Positions 13,301 through 24,400 of a stretch of 64,000 nucleotides of DNA are shown here, one piece after another; position 1 is the first letter of the stretch; every line of letters begins with the position of its first letter. The position numbers and the translations under genes are program-made. The notes under the pieces were generated by a model. That model did not search any database. It had not been told where the DNA came from and worked only from the letters and a program-made list of their open reading frames with translations. The stretch lies in assembly GCF_000499845.2 (NCBI RefSeq), contig NC_023755.2:7322847-7386846 (forward strand), given 5' to 3'. Origin of the DNA: Phaseolus vulgaris (taxonomy: Eukaryota; Streptophyta; Magnoliopsida; Fabales; Fabaceae).

Positions 13301-16300
13301 TCATATCAAATAAAACTGTTACTGTTGGTATAGTAGTTGGTTAATATTTTGCTCTAACTGTTTTAGTTAGTTAGTTAGTTGTCTGTTACAACAGTTCTGG
13401 TTAGTTGTTACAACAGACAAAGTACACAAGGAGGGGTTTAATTGTTTTATCATTGAGTCTCTGAGAATAGACAGAATACATAAGGGAGAGTTGAATTGTG
13501 TGCTGAAATTTTTCAAAGATTTTCACATCAGGTCTGATGAAATATGGTTAGACATAGTTTTAACTAGACAGCAGTACTGTCACAGGGTTTTTGTACATCT
13601 TGTTTAAAAATACTCTCCTTTGATTAGATGCAGTTTAATAATATGCAATTAGAAATAGATTAAGGTAGAGACATTTATTCTTGGTATTTAAACGTTAGTT
13701 CTTCTGTTAATGAAGACTACATCTAGTTCTTGATCAACTTGATCAAGTTCCACTATGCAAACTACCGCTGCAAAAAATACAACTGATTATTCTTTGGACC
13801 TCAGCCACTCCTGGCTAAACATCCAAGTATTTTTGGACCTCAACTACTTCAGGCTAAACACAAGTATTGTTTGGAACTCAGTCACTCCTGAGTACACAAT
13901 TTTGTTTATACAGAGGGTGTGATCTAAATGATCACATGTTTGCTAATTTAAAGAGGGTAATGTCCTAAGACAAATACAAAATCAAGAATACTCTTTTAGG
14001 TTGCTAATGAACACAACGACGCCTTCCTCACAAACTAAGGCTTGAGGATTGCTTAAAGATTACAAAAGCGTTAAGAGCGTTATTGTAGTTGTTGTCAATC
14101 ATCAACCTTTCTTTTTCGAGGGAACTTCTACACATAAGAGGTTGAGAAGAAAGAGTTGTTGTGAGTGTTGGGAGAAGTTCTTCTTCTTCATGTTGCGTTT
14201 GCCCCTGTACAGACATAGAGATGCATTAAATGATGTTTATTATGCAGCATTAATTGCATATCTCTTCTTCAAGCAACATTATAATATAAGACATTGAATC
14301 TATTAAGAAGTGGATTATAAGTCTAATTCAACCTTATAAAATCGGCTTATAAGGTGGGGTTTGCACACACTTATATACTATGAAATGTTCTTATCTTTAG
14401 TCGATATGGAATCTCCAACACACACACCCCTCACACCGAGACCCACAACTCGTGCGTGAGACTATACATTTATGGATTGTCCAATAGCGGATGACCTGAT
14501 AAGGCCAACAAACTATTGTTAGGATAGGCTCTAAATGACTCTGATACCATATTAAGAAGTGCACTTTAAGCCTAACTCAACCTTACAAAACCGGCTTGTG
14601 AGGGCGAGTACGACCATTATGCTGAGTGACTAAAGCAGAAGAGTCATCAACACAAGGCATTATATCAGTGGCGTGTTTACATGACACATGTAGAAGGGTA
14701 GAACAAGTGAAAGTAAAATTGGGCACGATAAGAGATCACAAAATTTGATCACAGACATGAGAATAATCATCAGGAAGGCCATGTAAGCCCAATAACATGA
14801 AGAACTTGGATCTTTGCTCTAGTTCTTGAGAAGGAGTGGAGGCAATAACTCATTAAAATCATGAAGAGCATGAAGTTTACCCAAATATTCTGCCATTATA
14901 CCATCAAAATGTTTGGGAGCAACAACTGTGAGGAGATTTTGACACACACCATAAAGACGTTGAGTATCATTGGTGTATAATAATTTTGCATGTTCCAAAA
15001 CTTCTAAACATGTCTCATAGGTTTGAAAATTTTGTTTTAAAGATGAGTGAATGGTAGATTTGATAACGATGCATAATTGAGCATCAATTTTCAACCAAGG
15101 GAAACCTCATTTTCAGTAACATTGGGACAAGTAAGATGATCAACATAACCTTGCGATATGACCCAACTTTACAAGAAGCTGGCCACAAACCCAAAAGACT
15201 ATTCAAGGCTAGGTCAAACATCTCAGGCAAAGACAAAGGGCCCCACCATCCATCAGAAGATCCTCAGAAGAGGAACAACCGAGCATGGGCCAGAGTATCA
15301 ATTATTTTTCCTTCTAGTCTTTTTAAGACAAGTTTAATTTGTAATCAATTGGGCTCACACTGACCCAATTAAAAGAAGAATAAGCTAGCTTAGGCTTCTA
15401 CTAACCCTAGTTTCTAAAAGATCACCCATGTGCTCACCTTTGACCTAGATTCTAGAATAATCCCCCATGTGCCACACATTTGACCTAGTTTATAGAAGCT
15501 TGTAGTCATTTACACCCCTACCCTTCCTCTCTTCCTCTCCAAGGCACGTATCTATAATAAGATGTCTCCCCTCTTGTAAACCAGAGTGTAATATGTAATT
15601 AAAAAAAAAGGTATGCTCAAACTTAAATGAAAAGTTTACTGCATAGCTATAAACCAGAGTGTGATAAATAAGATGTCTCCCCTCTTGTAAACCAGAGTGT
15701 GATATGTAATTAAAAAAAAAGGTATACCCAAACTTAAATGAAAAGTTTACTGCATAGCTATAAGGCCTGTTATATTGTGTTAATAACAGAACTGAATGTT
15801 GGGCAGTAAAAAAACAAGAGAATAAACTCAGTGTAGTAGAGATCAATTGTTCGTTAGATGAACTGATGATTATATTTGGCAAGATAGGATTAGGTCAAAT
15901 ATATTACCTATTGTAGAATAGATGGTAAAGTCTTGCCTTAGGTGTTTTCAGCCATGTGCGGAGATGACTGATGGAGGGGGACTACAGTAAGTGGCACAAT
16001 AGGTAAAGGTAGAGGGAAACCAAGAATAACTATAGAAGAAACAATTAAAAAGGATTTAGACCAGAAATCAATAACTTGTTTATAGACATGATTTATGACA
16101 ATATTCAGTGTCATTTGATCTATGTAGCTGACCTCACCTAATAAGGAAGCTTGGTTGTATTGTATTTTTTATAAGAAAAACATACATCCATAATAAAAAA
16201 AACAGTATGTTCAATTTTGACCATTTACCAGCACCCCCCACCCCCCAAAGAGGGATTACTAAGATCATGTACCTGGCAAGCCAGATCACGTGCCCTTTTT

Positions 16301-19300
16301 CCAAGTGATAAGCTAGTGGATCTTACAGCATGACTCATTGGAAATCCACACTGAGATTCACCATCCTCAATCCTTTCTTCAGATAATAAATTGTAACAGC
16401 AACCGAGACTAACAACAGCTTTAACATCTTTACACTCTAAGAAAGTCCTAATAAAAAAATGAATCCAAGAATTACATGTCTACAGAATACGGATTATATA
16501 CATTATATATACAATAAAGTAAGATACGAAAACACTGGCAATGTCATAAAACAATTGGTTAATCGTTAATTTTTTACATGGAGTAATACCAATAATAAAG
16601 TTAACAAAGTAATTAAATGTGAAAAAAAAAAATCAGATGTCAGTCAACTATGACAGCATATGCCTATTTTGAGACAACCCTCCATTCCAATTAAAGAAAC
16701 TAGAAACAATGGAGTTAAAAGTAGGTTGAAAGAAAACATTTTGAAACTCACTTTAGCATAGTCACCGAAAGGTCCCCACAGGCATGAAGCCCAGCAAGAA
16801 CAATTGAAGACTTTTTGTTTGCATTGCTAAGCCAATGTGGTTTCCCTAGATCTTGTTGATTTTCTGCCTTTAACCTGGATTGCTCAACATCATCTCCAGT
16901 CAAAGATATTTCAACCAAGGTTTTTAATGAGTCAGTGGACAATATGCGACATGTGATTGTCTTCGGCACATTTAAACTCCGCATGCCTGATCTAGAGCAA
17001 AACAAATAAACACAAACAAATTCTCATAATGATAATAATTAACTGCTGGCGTTGAAATAAAAATCACAATGAGGTAAACTTTAAACAACTACAAAAGGCA
17101 TATCTGAACTGCTATTGTCATCCCCAGCATATACTAACATCCCGACATTGATTTCTTTTACTTCAAATAATAAATTCATAATATTAACATTAAAACTTAC
17201 ACTAGAAAACTCTGACCTGCAAAATGTTCACTTCTTGTCTTACCATATAGTCAGACATTTCAAGCATCTTTAAGGATAGTAAATACTTTCTAATGTAAGG
17301 TCACATTTCAGTCAATAAGATGAAGATTGAAGAACATACCCAGATTTTATCATCTGTGATGTATAGTATTTTTTTATTTTTTCAGCCCGTGCATCAGTAA
17401 CCCTCCCATGATGAGAACATGCATCAATTGCAATGACGGGATGTTGATACTGAAAGGCAAGTACTTGTGCAACATAACCCTAAGAACGTAAAGTAATATG
17501 CATAACATTAATAAAAGTAAAAAAAATATATATAGAGCTTAAATAAGTAAACAAAAAGAAACAAACTCAGGCAACAAAATTGTCCCTAGTGCAAGAAAAA
17601 TTTACAACACTTCTCAATCAATATACAGAATTTCATCTCTGGTAAGGACGGATCTGACGGAGACAGTAGAGCAGATAAAAACTATCACTAAATGAAGTCA
17701 CAAATTGAGCTTGTTGCAAAAAAATAGATTTCCATTTTCAACACTAAAGGATCTGATGCAGACCACCAAGCACAAAGTACATATGCCCATCGAATCACTT
17801 AATGAAGAGATAATTTATGGTCACTATTCAACCAATATTCCAACTTCAATTTCTGACATTGAGGCAACTAGCACTGCCTCCGTGGAATTTAAAAGAAAAC
17901 AATTACTCCTAACCATGCAATGTCCTTTGATTTGTCAAACATACCTAAGGTCCATATCTTGTCTAACAGAACTGTAAGCAAAATAAAATGAATCTACACC
18001 TGACCGGCACCAACATCAGCAACGGCATCAGCTCTCACACTGTTTGCAACTGTACTTATAACAGCGGAAAGAATTTCTACCTGCACACATGAAAATCTTT
18101 TTATCTGATCATTGAAATGCAACAAATTTATTGATCAAAAAGAAAATGACATGCACAACTCAAAATTCGTTTGCCTAAAATCTCATCACAGAAAAACACC
18201 TTGATCTTGCAAATTCTTTAAGACAATTATAAAAATTTGATAACCAGGGACTCACTTCATGTTTTTTCTTAACATTCATGCCCTGGGCAAGAACACTGTT
18301 AAGTGAAGCTATCTGCAGGCCAGGTAATGCCTGCAAATATAAAACAATATTAGTGAAGTCATTTGCAAATAAATAAACAAAGATTATCAAATACAAAACC
18401 CTCTCAAGCAGAAATCCTAGAAAAATATAGCTCGAGAACAAAAAGTATACAAGATCTTTAAAATGATTTTCCTACTTATAAGTTCAGAAAAAGTAGTCTT
18501 GATTATTTTAAACCTCCATAAATTGTCATGGAGCAAAAATAAAGGCCAAAAGTTGGTCATATAAAATAAAATGTGCAAAGATATCATAATATAATTAACA
18601 TGAAGGATTGCACTTTAAAAATTGATATAACCTATCAATTGAAAGATCAATAATACTTAGTCTTAGAATTCAGGTTTGGACCTAACTCAACACCCACAAA
18701 ACTGACTTATAAGGTGAAGGTTGTCTAAGCTTTATAAGTTCAATTTAAAAACTTTCCCTAATTGATGTAGGACTAAATCACCACCCTTGAGGTTGCAATT
18801 AACGCAACCCCCAAAGAGACCGCAACCAAGGTGGAATAGGGTGACTGAAATCAAGATGGTTTTCCAACAATTAGTTGTTTGTCACCAAGTTTTCATTAGC
18901 TCAAATGGAAAGTGCATGAGAAAATTCAGTGTAAACTAGTCCAATTGACACTCTCGTAATACAAGTAGCACAAGATACATGATAACATGCATAGCCACAT
19001 AGAGAACCCCAACAGTAAATCTGTAATCAATGGATTCTGTTGCCCGTGATAATATATTAGTAAGAAACAAAACAACCAAACAGAATGAGTAAGCCCTCTT
19101 CATTAAATATTTAAATTAGAATCAACAAGATCTAGCCCAGATTTCCCCAAGGTAAAGGTGAGTAACAAGGAAAAGATTACATACCATGCTCATATCTGCT
19201 TGTTCTTGACAAAATACCATAGACCTTAATTTTAGGATGAACTCCTTCAGTGAAGTTGGCCACTCATCCTGCCACCCAAATTTTTATTATATGATAATAT

Positions 19301-20815
19301 AGAGAAAATATATCATTATTAACAAAAGAGACCATGTACCCGTCCAAAGTCAGAAAGATGCACAAAATACCCCCAATCCTGCAGCATATCAGTCTAAGAA
19401 AACCCCCAAAAATAATGATTCACTAAATAAATACCGTGAAAACCAACTAAATTATTCTGTCCCAAATAAGTAAATAACTTCAGCATAAAATTTGTAGCGA
19501 CTTGAGATAAATAAAAAGGAAAAGAAAATGAATCGAAGAGCTGAATTCCCCTCTCTTAAGTTTTCATATTTATAATGACATTGGTAGTTCAGATACAATA
19601 AATGAGAGGGAAGTGAAAAGAATAAGAAAGGTCATTCATATCTAGAGTCCTAGGTAGTAGGTACAGCACACATAAACTTTCAATAAAGCCTAACTAAGAC
19701 CTATTATAACACTTCCCCTCAAACTGGAGCATACAAATTGTATGTGAAAAAATTTGGAACAAACAAATTCAATTTTAGGTTTCCTTATTCTGTCACTAAT
19801 TTCTGATTTGGATCCATAATATTCATTGTCTCTTTTAGCATATTTCTTTAAGAAATTACAACTTCCTTTGATTTTGCTACTTCAATGCCAAAAAAATATC
19901 TGAGACATCCAAGATCCTATAAATGATTGCATGGGTGTTCCTTTAGCTCAAAGATTCTAGCAGCATCATTCCCTATGATGATTATATCATCAACATACAC
20001 TATTAAGTACACACATTTTTCCAGGGGAGGTATGACAATAGAAAACAAAATTATCTATTTCATTGTGTTTCAGCCCAAAGGCTTGAACAATGTGGCTGAA
20101 CTTTCCAAACAAAATTATCTATCTCACTCTAGTTAACTTCTCCAAAAGATTATTTTTAATTTATATATGTTAATTTTAGTTTATACAAAAGTTCCTTTCC
20201 TTAAGTGATTTTGAAGAAGTTAAACCAAGCATAGCACAAATGTCATGGAGGAATTTAATTTTAGAAATAAAAGACAACCACATCGGAGCAATAATCAAAT
20301 TAAGCAAGCAGCCCAATTTTCAAATACTAAATTTAAACCTGAGCTCTTAAAACGGGATCAGAGAGAAATAATCTATATCAACAAGGCAAGCAAGCATAAA
20401 CTAATTCAAACAAGGATGTATTTCAGCAAATATTACTAAACAGCAAACCTAAATTGAAGAGAAATAAAAACAAATTAATTAATAATAAAAAATAATATTG
20501 GATAAAGCAACCTGAACTGCACCCGAAGGTATCAGCAGAAGATTTTGAACAGATTCACGGCGCAGGCATTCCATCCATTCGGCGTCAACATTCTCCCATA
20601 GCCTATCCTGAAATTCAATCATCACCATTTCCTTATACTCAATTAAATTAGAAATTAAAAAAAAAATAGTGAAAAATGGAATTCACAGGAACCTTGAAGA
20701 AATTGACAACGTGAGCATTGATTAAGGAAGAATAAGGCGCAAGGAAGTGGACAATTTCGTTGATCCATGCCAGGGTCTCGTCGGCACTCTTACATGAATA
20801 CCTGCACTCACCCAT
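4369..20815 (-). CDS. METTL25-like SAM-dependent methyltransferase, 12 exons
   Basis: Minus-strand gene rebuilt from splice signals. Exons: 20815-20693, 20607-20512, 19268-19185, 18330-18256, 18080-18000, 17479-17340, 16991-16752, 16447-16273, 12923-12840, 11950-11773, 11446-11241, 4572-4369. All introns are GT/AG, all phases agree, and the total is 1686 nt (561 aa plus TGA). The start is the first ATG after an in-frame TGA. The SAM-binding motif DVGAGQGYVAQVLAF spans the exon 5/6 junction (about residues 147-161). It is followed by IAIDACSHHGRVTDARA, by GLHACGDLS (late exon 7) and by SLGCCYNLLS (exon 8), the signature of the Methyltransf_32 / METTL25-RRNAD1 family. The C-terminus (GPYWSLRAALGPLLETL, then SPRNVAIIAKK) is also typical of that family. 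The natural substrate is not evident from sequence. One unusual acceptor, AAG before exon 10, is the weakest junction. Introns of 6.7 and 3.3 kb are filled with transposon debris, yet the reading frame is intact. Confidence 0.93.
5960..6190 (+). pseudogene. LINE-type reverse transcriptase C-terminal scrap
   Basis: Within the last intron of the methyltransferase gene, on the opposite strand. The reading LGDGTIIHFWTDIWLE, followed after a gap by FIVNGQW, resembles the C-terminal region of plant L1-type LINE polyproteins (a 'GDG..I.FW.D.WL' block, then 'DFIVNGQW'). It is short and isolated, with no upstream RT core found. The identification is from memory of the family. Confidence 0.4.
6191..6401 (+). 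repeat. Probable copia LTR fragment
   Basis: Contains a near-duplicate 'ggaataaggagctaatcatata' (6173 and 6233 areas) and a 3' part ('gtatctttgttattaaaagc') that reads like the transcribed end of a plant copia LTR. The downstream partner may be 8114-8170, just before a tRNA-Met primer-binding site, which would place the CTCAGC block between them as an insertion. The boundaries are not proven. Confidence 0.35.
6402..8113 (+). repeat. CTCAGC-rich LTR-like block (TGTAACATC...GTGTTACA)
   Basis: About 1.7 kb that begins TGTAACATC and ends GTGTTACA, inverted termini of the kind seen on Ty3-type LTRs. The first half (6490-6900) carries repeated 'ctcagc' and 'gaattttccct' phrases in a degenerate tandem arrangement. 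It is followed by a TATA-like GTATAAATACCCTA (about 6938) and a pyrimidine-rich leader (7030-7090). Related phrases recur at 41.9-42.2 kb. No pol genes adjoin it, so it would be a solo LTR. No convincing 5-bp target duplication was found. Confidence 0.45.
8114..10590 (+). pseudogene. Degenerate Ty1-copia element (PBS and RT remnants)
   Basis: In the last intron of the methyltransferase gene, antisense to it. A primer-binding-site-like TGGTATCTAGAGC at 8171-8183 is the initiator tRNA-Met complement with one extra T. It sits just after an LTR-like end. From about 9970 to 10590 broken frames encode copia RT: YTFKTGSNNKIDHYKSHLIA, then NAFLHDDLDEDVYTEQPPGF (10183-10243), FLYGLKQ near 10290, and a degenerate 'YFLGTKV' about 10540. 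Between 8700 and 9950 I see no coding similarity. Many stops show the copy is dead. Confidence 0.7.
10592..10702 (-). repeat. TRIM-family solo LTR
   Basis: One copy of the ~115-bp repeat found many times here. On the plus strand it reads 'gtagactttaaatctaactc ... ctcacaaaacc ... tatactataatttg ... tatctctagtcgat'. On the minus strand it would start TGTTAGAGATCGACTAGAG. Terminal TG...CA, the family length and copies with two direct repeats plus a primer site (12.1 and 14.3 kb) mark it as an LTR. It directly abuts the copia RT remnant. Confidence 0.6.
12090..12415 (-). mobile_element. Complete TRIM: two LTRs and a short internal region
   Basis: Two direct ~115-bp repeats (12090-12205 and 12299-12415), each 'agtggactt...taactcaac...tatataatttgg...tatctct...gtgggat/tt tccaaca', flank a non-coding ~93-bp centre. 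Next to the right-hand repeat is a degenerate primer site (minus-strand ATGGTAATAGAG, about 12285-12298; canonical TGGTATCAGAG). It sits between exons 9 and 10 of the methyltransferase gene. No coding capacity, so it would need enzymes from other elements. Confidence 0.65.
13020..14300. other. Intronic non-coding stretch with LTR-like repeats
   Basis: Inside the intron between exons 8 and 9. About 13320-13430 has repeated 'ttagttagttag' and two copies of a 'gttacaacag' phrase, as in some copia LTRs. 13795-13880 has a short repeated phrase, 'tttggacctca.c.actc..ggctaaaca'. ORFs of 62-82 codons near 14028-14297 overlap on opposite strands and show no domain. No gene called. Confidence 0.3.
14301..14610 (-). 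mobile_element. TRIM with tRNA-Met primer-binding site, 5' LTR truncated
   Basis: Minus-strand order: truncated 5' LTR (14610-14550), a perfect 11-base primer site TGGTATCAGAG complementary to initiator tRNA-Met (14549-14539), a non-coding centre, then the 3' LTR (14420-14301). This copy shows most clearly that the dispersed ~115-bp repeat is an LTR. The truncated LTR meets a copia gag remnant at 14611-14612. Confidence 0.75.
14612..15110 (-). pseudogene. Ty1-copia gag remnant
   Basis: Minus-strand 91-codon ORF (14819-15094) plus a decayed continuation to 14612. It reads KIDAQLCIVIKSTIHSSLKQ, then YETCLEVLEHAKLLYTND, RLYGVCQNL and MAEYLGKLHAL.DFNELLPP. This order is typical of the copia gag (UBN2-type) domain. 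The continuation, in a shifted frame, resembles 'F.LLGLHGLP.DYSHV'. No pol follows. It lies in the methyltransferase intron between exons 8 and 9, in the same orientation as the gene. Confidence 0.7.
15140..15490 (+). repeat. Possible 3' end / LTR fragment of a Ty3-gypsy element
   Basis: A 75-codon ORF (15136-15363, GHKPKRLFKARSNISGKDKG..., NNRAWARVSII) is followed by a region with two copies of 'cccatgtg....c...ttgacctag' (15424-15450 and 15463-15490). Phrases like 'gcatgggccagagt' and 'attgggctcacactgaccc' remind me of the 3' untranslated part of legume gypsy elements. Weak, memory-based identification. Confidence 0.35.
15559..15765. repeat. Tandem duplication, 111-bp period
   Basis: Two adjacent copies starting 'gatgtctcccctcttgtaaa' at 15561 and 15672. 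Both include the same run of nine A after 'tgtaatt' and the phrase 'aaaagtttactgcatagcta'. They differ at only a few positions ('gtgtaatatg' vs 'gtgtgatatg'; 'tatgctc' vs 'tataccc'), suggesting a young duplication. The minus strand is open across both copies, giving an ORF with an internal repeat, but this looks fortuitous. Confidence 0.85.
18660..18790 (-). repeat. Diverged TRIM-family LTR
   Basis: 'ggacctaactcaacacccac', then 'aaaactgacttataaggtga' and 'attgatgtaggact' follow the order of the TRIM LTR but with different spacing and a longer tail. It may be a sister family. It sits in the intron between exons 3 and 4 of the methyltransferase gene. Confidence 0.45.
19510..20035 (-). pseudogene. 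Internally deleted Ty1-copia element (RT box, PPT, 3' LTR)
   Basis: In the intron between exons 2 and 3, same strand as the gene. The minus-strand RT fragment contains YVDDIIIIGNDAARIFELK (active-site codons at 19997-19986), then LGCLRYFFGIEVAKS down to about 19835. Most of the RT/RNase H is missing. A polypurine tract (TTTGAGGGGAAG, 19723-19712) is followed by an LTR starting TGTTATAATAG at 19711. The LTR has a TATA-like 'TATAAATATGAAAAC' near 19565-19580. Its far end is not certain. Confidence 0.7.
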
Positions 20816-21429
20816 CGGACCCAACACTAACGGAAACAGTGTGTGAGACTCTCGTCACTGTCACCGTTTCTCCGTTCCGCTGTTTAGGGCATAGTTTGAT
20901 GAACTTATTTGAAAAGAGTAACTTTATTCTTCTAAGTGTAACTCACTCATAATTTTTTTAAAAATGTCTTTGAAAATATGTTTTTCTAGATTTATTCCAT
21001 TTTTTCTAAAAACAACTACATCACATTATTATTTTTTATTATTTTACTATTTAAATTTAATCATTTGTCGTTTTAATTTATAAACTTAATTATTTATAAG
21101 TAATTTTAAAAAATAATCTTCTAAATAAGTTTCACTCGAATTATAATAAGTTTACATTGTGTTTAGATAAGAAAACTTTAAAAAGTAATTTATTTTTATG
21201 GAAAGTTTGAAATGTTTTATATAAAAATAAGTAGTATTAATATTGTATTTGTTCTTGTCGGTTAACTTGTTCGTCGGTTGACTCTAATGACAAGTTCTAG
21301 TTTCGTCTGTTTTTTCACGAATTTGCCTTATCTCTTGCCGCGCTGGAACGTAGCTCCGCTGAAATAGAGGGGAGTCATACCTGTTGATTGCACTCCGACG
21401 ATCAAGTCGATACAGGACTTATAAGAATT
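20816..21429. other. Upstream region of the METTL25-like gene
   Basis: Short GC-richer 5' leader (20816-20890), then very AT-rich DNA. The phrases 'catagtttgatgaactta' (20890) and 'tgtgtttagataagaaaac' (21158) resemble MITE termini, but I could not pair them convincingly. About 21300-21430 ('ccgcgctggaacgtagctcc', 'tgttgattgcactccgacga') is GC-richer and probably belongs to the transposon just upstream. No clear TATA box was assigned. Confidence 0.3.
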
Positions 21430-24400
21430 AAGAAGTAATCACTTTCAGTCTTAGAAACCGTGTACTTTTACCTAGGGTCTAAAGTTCCTTCTATAACTTA
21501 CCTCTTGTAACAACTTTCCATCACGAGAATCTAATCTCAACTGAAAGCATACTCAACAGGAAAATATTTTGTTTAAGGACATACCCTCACGGTGCTGCAA
21601 CATAACTAAATCTTTCCTTCAAGGAGTCCATAAAATCATAATAGAATAATCACCAGGGTACCAACTCATGTACCAACATCAGAGGTCCAGTCTGTTTACG
21701 TAGGCACCCTCTCCGTGGTGCTACGCTACTTTTCGTTATACATGCAACTTAACCTCTATGTGCCCTAAAATACATGACTTAGGTTTAAAAGAAACACACT
21801 TACTTGACCTAGACCCCATATGCACTAAGCGCACCCCTAGGTCCACAATTATCATTCGCTGGTCGCTTATGTTTTACGTGCGATGGATTACCTTAATTAT
21901 ACAAAAATGAATTTATTCACACAATTGGGACCCAATTACATGGCCCGTTATTCTGGCCCAAGAGCCGAGATGACATGTCTGCGCCATGTGCCGAGGTCCA
22001 CCATCGAGTGTTGAGCGCTCTGGTCCTGTACATAAGTCCCCCAGGCTCGAGCTGAGCTTGCTTTAGCGAAGAGACTACTTGCATGCATTGTTGGCTTACG
22101 TGTCAATCTCATAATGGGTAGGCGTGGCATAGCGCACGAAGTGTTTCTGAGGTGACATTTCACCATACTTAATCGGGAGCGTACACGTGACCTCGCCATC
22201 AACGGTGGAAAGACATTGTCGCTCCCCATTCCCATAATCGTTTAAGTTAACGTTTGGAAACCCTTTGCTATTCACTGTTCCATTTCTTCAATCCTTGTGA
22301 ACCCCTCGCATTCTTCTTATTCTTCCCATACCTCCTTCGCAAACGTGGGAAACCTCCTTACCTTCAATCGCTCCTTAAAATAAGGTACTTCCTTCCACTC
22401 AACTCATGACTCTGTGTTGGCATCATCATCTTGAAGCATTTATCACGATCATATTTCCTGAGTTGGTTCTATTATGGATTCATTCTTTCTTGGTTATGTT
22501 GATCGATATTCTTGCTAGTTTCATCGTTTTGCTTGAATCTGAAATGCATATGGTTTTCCTTGCCTGAATGTGTGTTTGTATTTGCTTGTTGTTTGCATTT
22601 CTAGATACTTTGTATGATGGATTACCACGCTATGTACCCCTGGGCACCAGAGAACCTCTTAGAAGAAGTCTCGATATATAACTCTCACAAACAAATAGTG
22701 ACTTATATGAAAAGCGAACGCCCAAAAAAAGTCTATTTTTGGTAGGGAGCACGATAGAGCCCTTAGGTTAGTTCCATGTAGAAAGGATGAGCCAGTTTGT
22801 TGTGATGAGTCATCGGACCCTGAGGGTCCATTTTGTTATTTTTTTGCCACTGTATTTTAAAAAAAGTTCTCCTTCGCTTACCCTTATTTAACTTCGAAAA
22901 AGAGCTTATCACCGAAATCATTGTCGCTTCAGCCCAGCTACATCCAAATAGTTGGACATTCGTTCGGGGTTTCTCCATTCTTTAGGAACAATTTGGCCTT
23001 TTGCCATGTGTGGAAGTTTTCTTGTATTTCTTTGAGGCCAAGCGTTTAGGCCGCCAACTGTGGATTTCATTCAACGGAGTGGTTGGGAGAGCATTGTTAT
23101 CGCTCTTCCAGCAATCTTATAAAGGTTTTAAGGGTAAATTTCTGAAGATACGCTGACACAAGAGAGACCCAACTCTTCTAGATGGGTTTCCCTTATACTG
23201 GACCAAGAAACCAACCTTCCAAGGTGCTCGGTGCCTGGACAACATGTCGCAGCAAGACCAAGAAGTGTGTCATTTCTTCTTTAACCTAAAGGTGGTTTTT
23301 TATACGGTCACCCTCATAAGCCAAGAGTTCTCCCAGGGGGACTAAAAGCGTACATTGTATCTTTCTCGTTTTCTTGCTCTTAATGATGCTTACTTGATTG
23401 TTGTTGCTGAATTTTGTCCATCTCTTTGTTACAGACAGCGTGTTAGCCCGGATCAACAAGAAGGATCTGGCAGAAAGGGCCAAGAAGATGATACCAGCCG
23501 CTCAGGTGCCCTCAGCTCAGGATCTCAAGCTCAAGGTTGTTGTCAACGCAGCCCCAACCCCTACTGATTATAAGGCGACCTACTCCGGGCCAGTTCTCAA
23601 AAGGAGGTGAAAGATAACTGAACTTTCCAAGCAATTTGTCTCAAACGGGCATGCTCCCTCTCAGCAGGCTCCTCCACCAAGCCCACCCCAGCCTCGTGAC
23701 ATGGTAGTGGTGCAAGAAGGTGAAGGCACAAGTGTCCAAGAAGAGAGGTTGTGGGACCCTAGCTTAGACTTTTTTCCTTCCTCGAGAAGGTCTTTCTGCC
23801 CAACAAAGGCAAGGAAAAGTTGATCGACATCGAGGAGGATCGCTTGGTGGGGGAGGCCGTGAGGCAGCTGGGGCAAGCACTTGCTACGAGTTGCTTAGCC
23901 ATTTCCAAACTGAGAGGGTGGAAGGGGTCGGATGAGAAGAAGTTCCTCGAGGTCACTAAGCTCCTTCAATAAGTTGGAGACCTCCATCAAAGGATGACGA
24001 AGCTTTAGGAGGAACTCCAACAATCACAACAAGAAACTAAGGTTCTCCTAACTGCAAAGGCCAATGAGGCCTTATACTTATCTGATAAGAATGTGGCGTT
24101 ACTGGCTGAGGTAGATAAGCTTAAGGAGGAACTAGCTCAGAAGGATGAAGAGTTGGTTAAGGAAAGAAAATCCCTCACCAACGATGTTGCCAACTCATAC
24201 TTGGCGGACTTTGAAGACGTCGTCGCCCAGGCCTCAAGAATCTATCCTAGGATGGACTTTTCCCAACTTGGCTCAGGCAAGACAGTAGTGGATGGGCAAC
24301 TCATGGAAGAGTAGTGTCCCTTATGTAACCTGTCGCCCCTTGTGGCACTCTGAACAATCTTAAACTTTTTTAAGGACATATGTATTATGCTAGCATTTTG

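Noticed and set aside
15490..15882. 130-codon minus-strand ORF with an internal repeat
   Set aside because: The repeat is the 111-bp non-coding tandem duplication. The protein is Phe/Tyr-rich from AT-rich DNA and lies within an intron.
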